A stretch of DNA of 52,605 bases, taken from Betaproteobacteria bacterium. GTDB taxonomy: Bacteria; Pseudomonadota; Gammaproteobacteria; Burkholderiales; Burkholderiaceae_C. The position numbers were made by a program, and so were the translations under genes. Position 1 is the stretch's first letter. Every line of letters begins with the position of its first letter. A model generated the notes under the pieces. It did no database searches. It saw only the letters and a list, made by a program, of their open reading frames with translations, and was not told the DNA's origin. Where the stretch lies: positions 1 through 52,605 of the forward strand of contig RFTU01000008.1 of NCBI GenBank assembly GCA_009923315.1, in the 5' to 3' direction. Shown here piece by piece: positions 36,050 through 45,414 of this stretch.

Positions 36050-36484
36050 TCAGTGAAGCGCGGCGAGCTGCCGCAGATGCCGTGCAGCACGTGAAGCCAG
36101 CTGGCTGCATTGGCGCGCGGTGATGACTTGGATGAAGCGATGCCATCGCTGCAGCAGCACCGGGTGCTCCCACTGGCGAGCCCACGCCCAGGCCAGGGTA
36201 TGGGCATCGGCTGCGAGCAACAGATGCGAGGGTGAACCGAGGGCCAAGCGCCGGGCCAACAGGGTATGCGTGAGCAAGTGCCAGGCGCTTCGGTGGGCCG
36301 CAGGAACCAGGGCGGAGATGGCCAGCAGCCGCTGAGCCGGTTCTTCGTGAAGGAAGACCTCGGTGAGCACGGCGCGCAGGTCTGCGGCCGCCTGTTCTCT
36401 TTCGGTTGGGCTGATGCCGCTCTTTGGGCTTGGCGGGGTTGGCGAGCGAGAGGGGCGTTCGAACAGATCAATGGAGGAAATCAT
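36050..36484 (-). CDS. Unrecognised 144-residue protein divergent from the WYL regulator
   Basis: No family is recognised. From ATG 36484 (MISSIDLFERPSRSPTPPSP) the protein has a short Pro/Ser-rich N terminus, then an Ala/Leu/His/Trp-rich region likely to be all helical (LRAVLTEVFLHEEPAQRLLA, LLARRLALGSPSHLLLAADA). It has no signal peptide or convincing membrane segment. Upstream in-frame ATGs at 36505, 36517 and 36538 are alternatives. The coding call rests on an open frame with plausible composition and the divergent partner at 36637; it could be spurious. Confidence 0.5.
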   Translation of the reverse strand: MISSIDLFERPSRSPTPPSPKSGISPTEREQAAADLRAVLTEVFLHEEPAQRLLAISALVPAAHRSAWHLLTHTLLARRLALGSPSHLLLAADAHTLAWAWARQWEHPVLLQRWHRFIQVITARQCSQLASRAARHLRQLAALH

Positions 36485-36636
36485 CGTCCAGCTCCTGAAC
36501 CACATGGGATAGCCCATATTCCGTGAAGACAGGCTCATAGAGTGAGCCACCCCGGCGTCTGTGGTGATACATTTTTCAGGCGGTCGGCTATGGGGTGCTG
36601 CATGGTGCGGCACCGGCACGCCGCGCTGGGGCACTC

Positions 36637-37617
36637 ATGGGCAACACCGACCGTCTCTATCGAATTGAAAGCCTCATCAAGTCGCGTGGGCATGTGAGCT
36701 TCGAGGACATGATGGAGGCGCTGGAGGTCTCGCGCGCCACCCTCAAGCGCGATTTGGCCTATTTGCGTGATCGCATGGGCGCCCCCATCGAATTCGACCG
36801 CTTCTTGGGTGGCTACACGCTGCGCAGGGAGGGGCAGGACGGTCGAGGAGACAAGCACGAACTGCCGGGGCTGTGGTTCAACGAGCGTGAACTGTACGCA
36901 CTGCTCACCGCCCATCAACTCCTGTCCGATATCGACACCGACGGAGTGCTCAGCCGTCATCTACAGCCCTTGCTCGAGCGTATTCATGGCCTGCTGGGTA
37001 CCGAGGGATTGACGTCAGCCGATGTGATCAAGCGGGTGAAGATCCTGACGCCTGCCAAACGACCGGTGTCCAGCCAGTGGTTTGAGCGCGTCACCGAAGC
37101 CCTGATCAAGCGTCGGCGGATTCACATGGTCTATCACACGCGCAGCCGCGGTCAGTCGGGCGCCCGTGAAGTCTCACCTCAACGCCTGGTGCACTACCGA
37201 GCCACCTGGTACCTGGACGCCTGGTGCCACAAGGTACAGGGCTTGCGGCGCTTTGCCCTAGACGCCATTGAGGACGCGCAGCTGAGTCCAGACAAGGCCA
37301 AGGATGTGTCGCTCAAGAGCGTACAAGCTGAGATGGACGCGGGCTATGGAATCTATGCCGGCGCCAAACCCCAATGGGCCGTTCTGGTGTTCGAGCCGCA
37401 GGCTGCGCAATGGATTTCGCGCGAACAGTGGCATCCACAGCAGCAGGGTCAGTGGCGAGACGACGGGCGGTATGAGCTTCGGCTGCCGTATGTTCAAGAA
37501 ACCGAAGTGGTGATGGATGTGCTGCGCCACGGTGCTGAGGTCGCCGTGCTGTCACCACCGGCATTGGTCAAGCGCGTTCGCGAGGCTCTGAGCGCCGCAG
37601 CGGGTGTGTACCGGTGA
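36637..37617 (+). CDS. WYL-domain transcriptional regulator
   Basis: The 326-residue protein has an N-terminal DeoR-like HTH (RLYRIESLIKSRGHVSFEDM, then LEVSRATLKRDLAYLRDRMG), a WYL domain in the middle (IHMVYHTRSRGQSGAREVSP, RLVHYRATWYLDAWCH) and a WCX-type C-terminal extension (FEPQAAQWI, YVQETEVVMDVL). The WYL signature appears as TWYLDAWC. WYL regulators sense nucleic acids or nucleotides in several DNA-damage and defence settings. The ATG at 36637 begins homology; upstream residues look non-coding. It is divergent from an unrecognised gene and convergent with the flavin reductase. Confidence 0.88.
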   Translation: MGNTDRLYRIESLIKSRGHVSFEDMMEALEVSRATLKRDLAYLRDRMGAPIEFDRFLGGYTLRREGQDGRGDKHELPGLWFNERELYALLTAHQLLSDIDTDGVLSRHLQPLLERIHGLLGTEGLTSADVIKRVKILTPAKRPVSSQWFERVTEALIKRRRIHMVYHTRSRGQSGAREVSPQRLVHYRATWYLDAWCHKVQGLRRFALDAIEDAQLSPDKAKDVSLKSVQAEMDAGYGIYAGAKPQWAVLVFEPQAAQWISREQWHPQQQGQWRDDGRYELRLPYVQETEVVMDVLRHGAEVAVLSPPALVKRVREALSAAAGVYR

Positions 37618-37637
37618 GCCCTTGAGGTTGGTCTCGA

Positions 37638-38294
37638 TCAACCAGACTTGATGGAACCATCGGCGCCCACACGATGGGCCCATTGCGGTCTGCGCATCTC
37701 GAATCGGTCTTCTTCACGCAGCGAGAAGTAGTCACCCGCGCCACCCCCGCGCAGGACGGGACGGCCCAGGGTGGTGCGATAAACACCCTCCACGATGAGC
37801 GCCTGGTCGATGTGCACACCCACCACCTCGCCGAACACCATCCAGGTGTCCACCAGCGTGCCGTCGGCGCGCTTGAGACGGTGGATTTGCGTGAGACGAC
37901 ACTCGAACGACACCGGGCTTTGCGCCACGCGCGGGGCTGCGATCAGCCGCGATGGGGCCGGCGTCAAGCCGGCCATCTCAAACTCGTCGATCTCGGGCGG
38001 TGCGTCGATGCTGGTTTCATTCATGGCCTGCGCCAGCTCAGCCGTGACCAGGCTCCAGGCGAACTCCCCAGTAGCCTCGATGTTGCGCAGGCTGTCTTTG
38101 GCGCCGATGCTGGAGAAGCCCACCAAGGGCGGCACATAGTTGAAGCCGTTGAAAAAGCTGTAGGGCGCCAGGTTCAGCACGCCCCCGGTCGACCGCGTGG
38201 AAATCCAACCGATGGTTCGTGGCCCCACGATGGAATTGAAGGGGTCGTGCTTCAGGCCGTGACCGTTTCGGGGTTCGTAGAAGTGTTCGCTCAT
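37638..38294 (-). CDS. Flavin reductase-like protein (DIM6/NTAB, FMN-binding split barrel)
   Basis: The 218-residue protein matches flavin reductases and related flavin-binding proteins. The N-terminal GPRTIGWISTRSTGGVLNLA and PYSFFNGFNYVPPLVGFSS segments bind FMN in the split barrel, and IEATGEFAWSLVT with SPVSFECRLTQIHRL are conserved in this subgroup. It starts inside the RND pump stop codon (ATGA), so the two are translationally coupled. Its link to efflux is unclear. Confidence 0.88.
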   Translation of the reverse strand: MSEHFYEPRNGHGLKHDPFNSIVGPRTIGWISTRSTGGVLNLAPYSFFNGFNYVPPLVGFSSIGAKDSLRNIEATGEFAWSLVTAELAQAMNETSIDAPPEIDEFEMAGLTPAPSRLIAAPRVAQSPVSFECRLTQIHRLKRADGTLVDTWMVFGEVVGVHIDQALIVEGVYRTTLGRPVLRGGGAGDYFSLREEDRFEMRRPQWAHRVGADGSIKSG

Positions 38295-41200
38295 GCCTGC
38301 TCCAGGCTGTTGCCCGTGATCGGCCCGCGCCCACTGAAGCGGTCCAACGCCAGATAGATCACCGGCGTGATGTACAGCGTGATGGCCTGGGATACGATCA
38401 GACCGCCCACCACGGCCAGCCCCAGCGGCTGGCGAAGCTCAGCGCCTGCGCCGATGCCCAGCGCAATCGGCAAGGCGCCCACCAGTGCGGCCAGTGTGGT
38501 CATCATGATGGGCCGAAAGCGCAGGATGCACGCTTCGCGAATGGCCACGGCCGGGCTCATGCCCTGGGTACGCTGCGCATCCAAGGCAAAGTCGATCATC
38601 ATGATGGCGTTCTTCTTGACGATGCCGATCAGCAGGATGATGCCGATGGTGGCAATCAGCGTGAGTTCCATCCCGAAGGCCATCAGGGTCAGCAGTGCTC
38701 CCGCGGCAGCCGAAGGAAGACCGGCCAAGATGGTGATGGGGTGGATGTAGCTTTCGTACAGCACACCCAGCAGCAGGTAGATCACGAGAAGGGCGGCCAC
38801 GATCAGAACCGCTTGGCCTTGTTGAGAGCTCTTGAACACGGCCGCGTCTCCACCATACTTCGTCACGATGGACGGCGGAAGCCGGATCTCGCCTCGGATC
38901 TTGTCGATGTGATCGGTTGCCTCACCCAGGGCGGCGCCCGGCGCAAGGTTGAAGGACAGCGTGACCGCCTGTAACTGCCCGACATGGTTCACCGCCGTGG
39001 GCCCCACGGTGCGGCGGACGGTGGCCAGAGCGTTCAGCGGCACCAGGGTTCCGTTGGATGCGCGTATGGCGATACCTTCGAAGGCCCGCTCGTCCACCTT
39101 GGCTTCAGGCGCAAACTCCATGATCACGCGGTAGGTGTCCACCGGTGTGAAGATGGTGGACACCTGCCGCTCTCCGAGTGCGGTGTAGATGGCCGAGCGG
39201 ATGGCCTCCATGGGAATCCCCAGCGCGTTGGCCTGGTCGCGGTCGATGTTGAGGGTGGCCTGAAGACCACGGAGTTGCGAATCGGTGGTGACATCGCGGA
39301 ACAGAGGGTCTGCCCGCAGCTTCTCTTGGAGCCGGTTGGCCCACAGATCCAATTCAGAGGGCTCGACGCTCTGCAAGATGTATTGATAGCGCGCTTTACT
39401 CGGACGGCTGCCCACGTTGAGGTTCTGCACCGGTCTCATGAACACCGAAATGCCGGCAATGGCTCGCGTTCGCTTGCGCAGGTCCTCGATCACCGCCTTC
39501 ATGGAATCCCGGTCGGCACGGGGCTTAAGGTTCACGAACAGCCGCGCGTTGTTGGGCGTGGCATTCCCGCCCACCACGCTGTTGACCGTGGCCACGGCAG
39601 GGTGTTTGAGGAACACCTCGATCACCTGCTGCTGCAGTCCGAGCATCGCCTCAATGGAAACGTCTTCGGCCGCTTCGGTGGTCACCTGTACCTGCCCGAT
39701 ATCTTCCTCGGGGAAGAAGCCCTTGGGGATGACGTAGAAGATCCAGGCGGTGGCGGCAAAGGTTCCCAGCGCCACGGCCAGCACGGTCTTGCGCCAGCGC
39801 AGGGCGAGGTCGAGGCTGCGGGTATACCCGTTCAGTACCGCCTGAAAACCCCGCTCGAAGGAGCGCACCAAGACCCCAGGCGGCTTCTTGTGGGCTTCAT
39901 CGGTCAAGAAGCGGGAGGCGAGCATCGGCACGAGGGAGAGCGACACGAAGGCAGAAGCCAGGATCGCCAGACCGACGACGACGGCAAACTCGTGCAGCAA
40001 CAGACCGATCACCCCGGGCATGAAGAAGACGGGGATGAACACCGCCACCAGTGAGGTGGAAATGGAAATGATGGTGAAACCGACTTCGCGCGCGCCGCGC
40101 AGCGCAGCTTGAAACGGAGGCTCACCATTTTCCACGTGCCGCACGATGTTTTCCAACACGACGATGGCATCGTCCACCACCAAGCCCACGGCCAGCGTCA
40201 AGCCCAGAAGCGAGATGTTGTCCAGCGAATAGTTCAGGCCCCAGAGCATGGCCAGAGCACCCATCAATGAGACAGGCAGCGACAGGCTGGGAATGGCCGT
40301 GGCCACGAAGCGCCGCAGGAACAGGAAGATGACCAGCACCACCAGGACGATGGTTCCGATCAGCGTGAGCGTCACATCGTGGAGCGCCTCGCGAATGGAG
40401 ACCGAGCGGTCGTTTGTCACGCGCATGACGATGGAGGCCGGTAGTTGCGTCTTGAGCTCCTCTAGCGCAGCCTTGGCAGCATCCACCACTTGCACCGTGT
40501 TGGCGTCCGGTAGCCGGAACACCGCCAGCGAAATCGAGGGCTCGCCGTTGAAGCTGGCGAAGCTCTTGACCGATTCGAAGCTGTCCTCCACCCGGGCCAC
40601 ATCGCGCAGTCGTACCGGTACGCCGCCGCGCGTGCTGATGATGAGATTGCCGAACTCGGCTGCGCTGCGCAACTGCCGGTTGGCCTGCACCGTGAGAATC
40701 TGGCGTGGTCCGTCCAAGGTGCCCAGTGGTGTGTTGACATTGGCGGAGATCAAGGCCACACGCACATCGTCCACCGTCAGATTGCGACCCTGTAGGGCCT
40801 CGGGCAGCAGTCGCACTCGAACCGCATACCGCTTGGCACCGAACACACTGATCTGCGCCACGCCCGCCAGTGTCGAGAGGTTGGGAACGATGACCTGGTC
40901 GGCATACGCTTGAAGGTCGCGCGTGTCCAAAGAAGGTGAATTCAACGTCACGAACAGCACGGGCGAATCCGCCGGGTTGACCTTTCGGTAACTGGGCGGA
41001 GAGGTCATCTCCAACGGCAGAGCGCGCTGAGCGCGCAGCAGCGCCGCCTGAACATCGACCGCCGCCGCATCGATGTTGCGGGCTTCCTCGAATTCGATGG
41101 TCACGCTGGTCTGCCCCAGAGTGCTGGTCGAACTGATCTGCGCCACGAATGGAATGGTCTGAAACTGTTGTTCCAGCGGCAGCGCCACCGCAGTGGCCAT

Positions 41201-41374
41201 GTCCTCAGGACTGGCGCCGGGCAGATTGGCCGACACGTTGATCACCGGCGTGTTGTAGCTGGGCAGGGCGGCCACTGGAATGAAGTTCAGGCTGAGCGCA
41301 CCGGCCACGACGATGGCCAGGTTCAGCAGCACCGTCATCACGGGTCGGCGGATAAAGATTTCCGACAAGTTCAT
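38291..41374 (-). CDS. RND multidrug efflux pump, inner-membrane transporter (MdtB/MdtC type)
   Basis: The 1027-residue transporter is an HAE1-family RND pump. It starts MNLSEIFIRRPVMTVLLN and shows the family LPGASPEDMATAVALPLEQQ porter motif. Transmembrane helix 4 has GLTLAVGLVVDDAIVVLENI with the proton-relay aspartates, and the second half repeats with GIVKKNAIMMIDFALDAQ. The sequence is closest by eye to MdtC-like pumps that work as heteromers, but only one transporter is encoded here. It overlaps the adaptor gene by four bases. No outer-membrane channel gene lies nearby. Confidence 0.93.
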   Translation of the reverse strand: MNLSEIFIRRPVMTVLLNLAIVVAGALSLNFIPVAALPSYNTPVINVSANLPGASPEDMATAVALPLEQQFQTIPFVAQISSTSTLGQTSVTIEFEEARNIDAAAVDVQAALLRAQRALPLEMTSPPSYRKVNPADSPVLFVTLNSPSLDTRDLQAYADQVIVPNLSTLAGVAQISVFGAKRYAVRVRLLPEALQGRNLTVDDVRVALISANVNTPLGTLDGPRQILTVQANRQLRSAAEFGNLIISTRGGVPVRLRDVARVEDSFESVKSFASFNGEPSISLAVFRLPDANTVQVVDAAKAALEELKTQLPASIVMRVTNDRSVSIREALHDVTLTLIGTIVLVVLVIFLFLRRFVATAIPSLSLPVSLMGALAMLWGLNYSLDNISLLGLTLAVGLVVDDAIVVLENIVRHVENGEPPFQAALRGAREVGFTIISISTSLVAVFIPVFFMPGVIGLLLHEFAVVVGLAILASAFVSLSLVPMLASRFLTDEAHKKPPGVLVRSFERGFQAVLNGYTRSLDLALRWRKTVLAVALGTFAATAWIFYVIPKGFFPEEDIGQVQVTTEAAEDVSIEAMLGLQQQVIEVFLKHPAVATVNSVVGGNATPNNARLFVNLKPRADRDSMKAVIEDLRKRTRAIAGISVFMRPVQNLNVGSRPSKARYQYILQSVEPSELDLWANRLQEKLRADPLFRDVTTDSQLRGLQATLNIDRDQANALGIPMEAIRSAIYTALGERQVSTIFTPVDTYRVIMEFAPEAKVDERAFEGIAIRASNGTLVPLNALATVRRTVGPTAVNHVGQLQAVTLSFNLAPGAALGEATDHIDKIRGEIRLPPSIVTKYGGDAAVFKSSQQGQAVLIVAALLVIYLLLGVLYESYIHPITILAGLPSAAAGALLTLMAFGMELTLIATIGIILLIGIVKKNAIMMIDFALDAQRTQGMSPAVAIREACILRFRPIMMTTLAALVGALPIALGIGAGAELRQPLGLAVVGGLIVSQAITLYITPVIYLALDRFSGRGPITGNSLEQA

Positions 41375-42738
41375 CGCGAGGTCGCTTCTTTGTTTGAGCC
41401 GGGCGCACTGGCCCCCGCGCCAGGGCTGCCCGCCCGTTCGCTTGGTTTGTCGGCGTTCTTGTCGCCCGCCTTCGCGCCTTCGCGCCCACGATCCACGACT
41501 TTGCTGCCGTTGCGGACGTTTTGTCGCCCCTCTAGAACGACCCGGTCGCCCGGTGCAATGCCCTTCAGAGCAGCCAATCCATCAGACATGGCCAGCAGCT
41601 CCACCGGTTTGGCCTGCGCCACGCCTTCTTCATCCACGACGAAGACGGTTCGTCCACGAGCGCCTTGCACCACGGCCGCCAAGGGAACCACCGCGCCGCC
41701 CTCCACCGAGTTGAGGTTCATGCGAACCTTCACGTATGAACCGGGCCACCAGCGGGCATCCTGGTTGTCGATCTCCGCGCGTACACGCACCGTGCCGGAT
41801 GCCGAATCCACCGTGTTGTCGACAAAGACCACGGCGGCGGCGGTGCCCGCTTTGGACGGCCCCGCAGCCTCCTCGGCCGCACGGACCTCCACCACGGGCT
41901 GGCGGCTCTTGAGCGCGGCCAAGGCATCGGGTAGGTGCCGCTGAGGCAACGAGAAGGACACCAGCACCGGATGCATTTGGCTGATGCTCACCAGGGCTGC
42001 ACCGCCTGGGCTCACATAGGCACCCGGATGCACGGTGATGGCACCCAGCCGGCCCTCTTGCGGCGCCGACACCGTCATGAAGGACAAGGCCACCTGCGCG
42101 GCATGGACCGTGGCGCGCGAGGCGGCTACCGCAGCGTCCTGCGTTTGCACCGCCGTGCGTTGGATGTCCACGGCGCCTTGGGATAGGAAGTTCTGGGCCA
42201 GGAGATCTTCGCTGCGCTTGAGCTGGCGTCGCGCATCGGCCAGCGCCGCTTCGTCACGCAGGAGTTGGGCCTGTGCACGCTCCAATTGAGCCCGTTCGTT
42301 GCGGTCGTCCAGTCTGAACAGAACCTGTCCCAAACGAACGGCTTGGCCTTCTCGAACCAGGACCTCGCGAATCGTGGCGCCAACCTGAGCCCGAACATCC
42401 ACCGTTCGCCGAGCGGTAACGGTCCCGGTCAGGTCCAAGCCCACGGGCAGGCTGCGCTTTTCGGCCTTGACCAGGGTGACCGACACAGGGCCGCCGCCGG
42501 TGGGCCCGCGCCCCGCAGCGGGGCCCGGCACGGCGCCACTGGCGGCACCACCGGCGGCAGTACCGGCCGCAGTACCGGCTGGACTGCCGGTCGAACCACT
42601 GGCCGCTGGCCCCGAAGCACTGCCCGATGGGCCAGTGCTGGGCGTGGATTCATTCTTGCCGCCGCAGGCAGCCAGCAAGGCCAGTAGGGCCGCCCCCAGG
42701 GTCCGCCTGCCGGCCTTGATCAATGTGTGCTCTGTCAT
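41371..42738 (-). CDS. RND efflux periplasmic adaptor lipoprotein with long low-complexity linker
   Basis: The 455-residue adaptor starts MTEHTLIKAGRRTLGAALLA and reaches the lipobox LLAACGG. An unusual Gly/Ala/Ser/Pro-rich stretch of about 70 residues follows before the adaptor core (GLDLTGTVTARRTVDVRAQV). The hairpin region has alternating charged helices (RAQLERAQAQLLRDEAALAD) and the lipoyl halves are VGATIREVLVREGQAVRLG and FMTVSAPQEGRLGAI. A Lys/Ala/Glu-rich tail ends the protein. It is the first gene of the adaptor-pump-reductase operon. Confidence 0.92.
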   Translation of the reverse strand: MTEHTLIKAGRRTLGAALLALLAACGGKNESTPSTGPSGSASGPAASGSTGSPAGTAAGTAAGGAASGAVPGPAAGRGPTGGGPVSVTLVKAEKRSLPVGLDLTGTVTARRTVDVRAQVGATIREVLVREGQAVRLGQVLFRLDDRNERAQLERAQAQLLRDEAALADARRQLKRSEDLLAQNFLSQGAVDIQRTAVQTQDAAVAASRATVHAAQVALSFMTVSAPQEGRLGAITVHPGAYVSPGGAALVSISQMHPVLVSFSLPQRHLPDALAALKSRQPVVEVRAAEEAAGPSKAGTAAAVVFVDNTVDSASGTVRVRAEIDNQDARWWPGSYVKVRMNLNSVEGGAVVPLAAVVQGARGRTVFVVDEEGVAQAKPVELLAMSDGLAALKGIAPGDRVVLEGRQNVRNGSKVVDRGREGAKAGDKNADKPSERAGSPGAGASAPGSNKEATSR

Positions 42739-42806
42739 GGAGTGGTTCTGGGTTGTCAGTCGGCCGACGCCCTCGGCGTTGTGCAGATCGTGGAAGGGGT
42801 GCTGGT

Positions 42807-43793
42807 TCAAACGCCTACCCCATTGGTCATCACCAGCTTGCCCTTGACGGCCCGGGTGGCCATCAGGGCGTAGGCCTGAGGAACTTCGCTCATGGGCAGG
42901 ATGCGATCGATGGCCGGCGTGACCCGACCTTGCTGGTACCAGCCCACCAATTGGGCCAAGGCCTGCGCGAAGGCTTTGGGCTCGCGGCGAACATAGTCTC
43001 CCCAGAAGACCCCCACGATCGAGGCGCCCTTGAGCAGAGCCAGGTTCCAGGGTAGAGCGGGGATCGCGCCGCCGGCAAAGCCGATCACCAGATAGCGGCC
43101 ACGCCAGGCGATCGAGCGGAACACGGGTTCGGCCAGCGCCCCTCCCACCGGGTCAACCACCACATCCGGACCACGCCCATCGGTCAAGGCCTTCAGCCGC
43201 TCGCGCACGTCGTCGCTCGTGTAGTTCAGGACGGCGTCTGCACCCAATGAGGTGCAGAAAGCGGCCTTTTCATCGCTGGAGACGCCGGCGATCACCCGCG
43301 CGCCAGCAGCTTTGGCCACCTGGATCGCCGAGGTGCCCACACCGCCTGCAGCCCCCAACACCAACACGGTTTCGCCGGGTTTCAAGGCCGCGCGGTCCAT
43401 CAAGGCGTGGTGGGTCGTGCCATAGGTGAAGGCAAAGGCGGCAGCGTGCTCGAACGGCAGCTCCTTGGGCAGGGGCAGACACTGCGCCGCCGGAGCCAAG
43501 GCGTGGGTCGCAAACCCCCCGGACGCGCCGATGACGGCCACGTGCTGGCCGACATGAAGATCCGGCACATCCGCACCAAGGGCCTGCACCACGCCCGAAT
43601 ACTCGGCACCCGGGACGAAGGGCAGGGCGGGCTTGATCTGGTACTTGTTTTCAACGGTCAGGAGATCGGGAAAATTGAGGCTTGCCGCGCGCACGGCCAC
43701 CAGAACCTGCCCTCGCCCGGGCGGCCCCAGGTCCAAAGGCTTCCAGCGAAGTTGGTCTGCCCCGGTGGGGTTCTCGCAAAGCCATCCGTACAT
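42807..43793 (-). CDS. Zinc-free NADPH:quinone oxidoreductase (MDR family)
   Basis: The 328-residue protein is a medium-chain dehydrogenase/reductase of the quinone oxidoreductase type. [17 protein letters not shown] and [16 protein letters not shown] are in the N-terminal domain. The NADP-binding loop is [19 protein letters not shown] near residue 145, and [18 protein letters not shown] follows. The zinc-binding cysteines of alcohol dehydrogenases are absent. Substrate may be quinones or enones. It is divergent from surE and lies 68 bases downstream of the adaptor start on the same strand, oriented toward it. Confidence 0.9.
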   Translation of the reverse strand: MYGWLCENPTGADQLRWKPLDLGPPGRGQVLVAVRAASLNFPDLLTVENKYQIKPALPFVPGAEYSGVVQALGADVPDLHVGQHVAVIGASGGFATHALAPAAQCLPLPKELPFEHAAAFAFTYGTTHHALMDRAALKPGETVLVLGAAGGVGTSAIQVAKAAGARVIAGVSSDEKAAFCTSLGADAVLNYTSDDVRERLKALTDGRGPDVVVDPVGGALAEPVFRSIAWRGRYLVIGFAGGAIPALPWNLALLKGASIVGVFWGDYVRREPKAFAQALAQLVGWYQQGRVTPAIDRILPMSEVPQAYALMATRAVKGKLVMTNGVGV

Positions 43794-43849
43794 CGTTTTC
43801 CTCGGTTGAACTTCCAGGGATGCTGCCCTGCGGCCAGCGGGGTGCTGCC

Positions 43850-43855
43850 TACAAT
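43850..43855 (+). promoter_or_regulatory. -10 box predicting a leaderless surE transcript
   Basis: TACAAT ends seven bases before the surE ATG at 43862, so transcription would start on or one base before the start codon. There is no Shine-Dalgarno sequence. No good -35 is seen at 17 bases, but the -10 is close to consensus. Confidence 0.5.
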
Positions 43856-43861
43856 GGGGCC

Positions 43862-44623
43862 ATGCGTATTCTCATCGCAAACGACGACGGCTATTTGGCC
43901 CCAGGCATCGCCGCTTTGGCCCAGGCCATGGAGGGCCTGGGCACCATAGACGTCATCGCACCGGAACAGAACGCCAGCGGCACGTCCAACGCCCTGACAC
44001 TCAACCGTCCACTGTCGGTTTACACCGCGGCCAACGGCTTTCGCTATGTCAACGGTACGCCCTCCGATAGCGTGCATGTGGCCTTGACGGGCCTGTTGCC
44101 GCGGCCCGATTTGGTGGTTTCGGGGATCAACCAGGGCGCCAACATGGGCGACGACACGCTCTACTCGGGCACCGTGGCGGCGGCCATGGAGGGTTTTCTG
44201 TTTGGCGTGCCGGCCATCGCCTTTTCTCAGGTCGAAAAAGGCTGGGGCGAATTGCCGGCAGCCGCAGCGGTCGCGCGAGCACTGGTGGAGCGTGTGATCT
44301 CGCAGCGCTTGTTGGGCCGGCCCTTCCTGCTGAATGTGAACATTCCCAACCGAGCCGATGCGGCACAGCTGCCGTGGCGTGTGACGCGTCTGGGTCGCCG
44401 GCATGCCAGCGAGCCCGTGATTCGACAGACCAGTCCGCGTGGAGAGTCCATCTATTGGATTGGTCCGGCCGGTGATGCGCGCGAGGCAGGACCAGGCACG
44501 GACTTCCATGCGACGGCCCAGGGCGCAGTGTCGATCACGCCCTTGCAGATCGATTTGACCGACCATGCCCGATTGGGTGATTGGGCGGGCACGCTGGGGG
44601 CGTTGGCTGCTCAGCCGGCATGA
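43862..44623 (+). CDS. surE: 5'/3'-nucleotidase SurE
   Basis: The 253-residue metal-dependent phosphatase removes phosphate from nucleoside monophosphates and is linked to stationary-phase survival. The N-terminal metal site is [15 protein letters not shown] (Asp8, Asp9). [31 protein letters not shown] and [20 protein letters not shown] are family signatures. The start is fixed by MRIL and the -10 box. It is first in the surE-pcm-nlpD-rlmD chain and overlaps pcm by four bases. Confidence 0.96.
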   Translation: MRILIANDDGYLAPGIAALAQAMEGLGTIDVIAPEQNASGTSNALTLNRPLSVYTAANGFRYVNGTPSDSVHVALTGLLPRPDLVVSGINQGANMGDDTLYSGTVAAAMEGFLFGVPAIAFSQVEKGWGELPAAAAVARALVERVISQRLLGRPFLLNVNIPNRADAAQLPWRVTRLGRRHASEPVIRQTSPRGESIYWIGPAGDAREAGPGTDFHATAQGAVSITPLQIDLTDHARLGDWAGTLGALAAQPA

Positions 44624-45414
44624 GCAGATCGGGTCAACCGCCTGCCCGTCGGTCGCGCTTTCCCGCGTCCGTGGGTGCGACACCGACCGCCAAGCCGGGC
44701 CCTGCAGGGCAGGTCTTGCGTCCCCAGCGCCCGGTGCACGAGGCTGCGCAAGATGCGGCGCGACGCGTCTTGCCTTCGGGTGTGGGACTGGACTCCGAGG
44801 CGGTGCGTCGGCGCATGGTGCAGCGCCTGGAGCAGGCAGGCATACGGTGCGAGCCGGTGCTGCAGGCCATGGCGCAGGTTCCGCGCCATCAGTTCGTCGA
44901 CTCGGCTCTGGCCGCCCAAGCCTACCAGACCATTTCCAAACCCTCGGTGGTGGCCCGCATGCTCAGCTTGCTGCACGCTGGCGCGCGGGCGCGCGAATTG
45001 GGGCACTTGGGCAAGGCGCTTGAGATTGGCACCGGCTGCGGTTATCAGGCCGCGGTGTTGTGCCTATTGGCGCGGCAAGTGGTGTCCATCGAGCGGCTGG
45101 CTCCTTTGCACGAACAGGCGCGTCAGCGCCTGGACCCATGGCGTGCGCAGCGACTGTTGCTGATCTGGGCAGACGGTCGCCTGGGCCACGGGCCTTCTGC
45201 CCCGTACGACAGCATCGTGGCGGCGGCCGGCGGCGATGAGGTGCCGGGCGCCTGGCTCGAGCAGTTGGCGGTAGGCGGGCGCCTGGTGGCTCCGGTGCAA
45301 TCGGACCCTCACGGCGGTCACATGCTTCTGGTCGTGGATCGACACGAGGGTGGATTCACCCGCGCCTACCACGAACCGGTGCATTTCGTACCCCTAAAAT
45401 CCGGCGCGCAATGA
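44620..45414 (+). CDS. pcm: Protein-L-isoaspartate O-methyltransferase with N-terminal extension
   Basis: The 264-residue protein repairs isoaspartyl damage using S-adenosylmethionine. [17 protein letters not shown] and [13 protein letters not shown] are family features (the common QTISQPY form reads QTISKPS here). The SAM-binding motif is [19 protein letters not shown], with [20 protein letters not shown] following. About 50 N-terminal residues, rich in Arg/Pro/Gly, precede the usual start of the family (E. coli Pcm is 208 residues). The ATG at 44620 overlaps the surE stop. Confidence 0.93.
   Translation: MSRSGQPPARRSRFPASVGATPTAKPGPAGQVLRPQRPVHEAAQDAARRVLPSGVGLDSEAVRRRMVQRLEQAGIRCEPVLQAMAQVPRHQFVDSALAAQAYQTISKPSVVARMLSLLHAGARARELGHLGKALEIGTGCGYQAAVLCLLARQVVSIERLAPLHEQARQRLDPWRAQRLLLIWADGRLGHGPSAPYDSIVAAAGGDEVPGAWLEQLAVGGRLVAPVQSDPHGGHMLLVVDRHEGGFTRAYHEPVHFVPLKSGAQ
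45395..45400 (+). promoter_or_regulatory. Possible nlpD promoter -10 box inside pcm
   Basis: TAAAAT lies in the pcm 3' end, ten bases before the nlpD ATG at 45411, followed by a GC-rich stretch without a Shine-Dalgarno sequence. This would give nlpD-rlmD their own near-leaderless transcript. Confidence 0.4.

Noticed and set aside
35125-36471. 448-codon minus-strand open frame
   Set aside because: It overlaps the glycine-zipper, HPF-like and 144-residue genes. Its composition is Arg/Pro/Ser/Cys-rich and typical of antisense GC-rich sequence.
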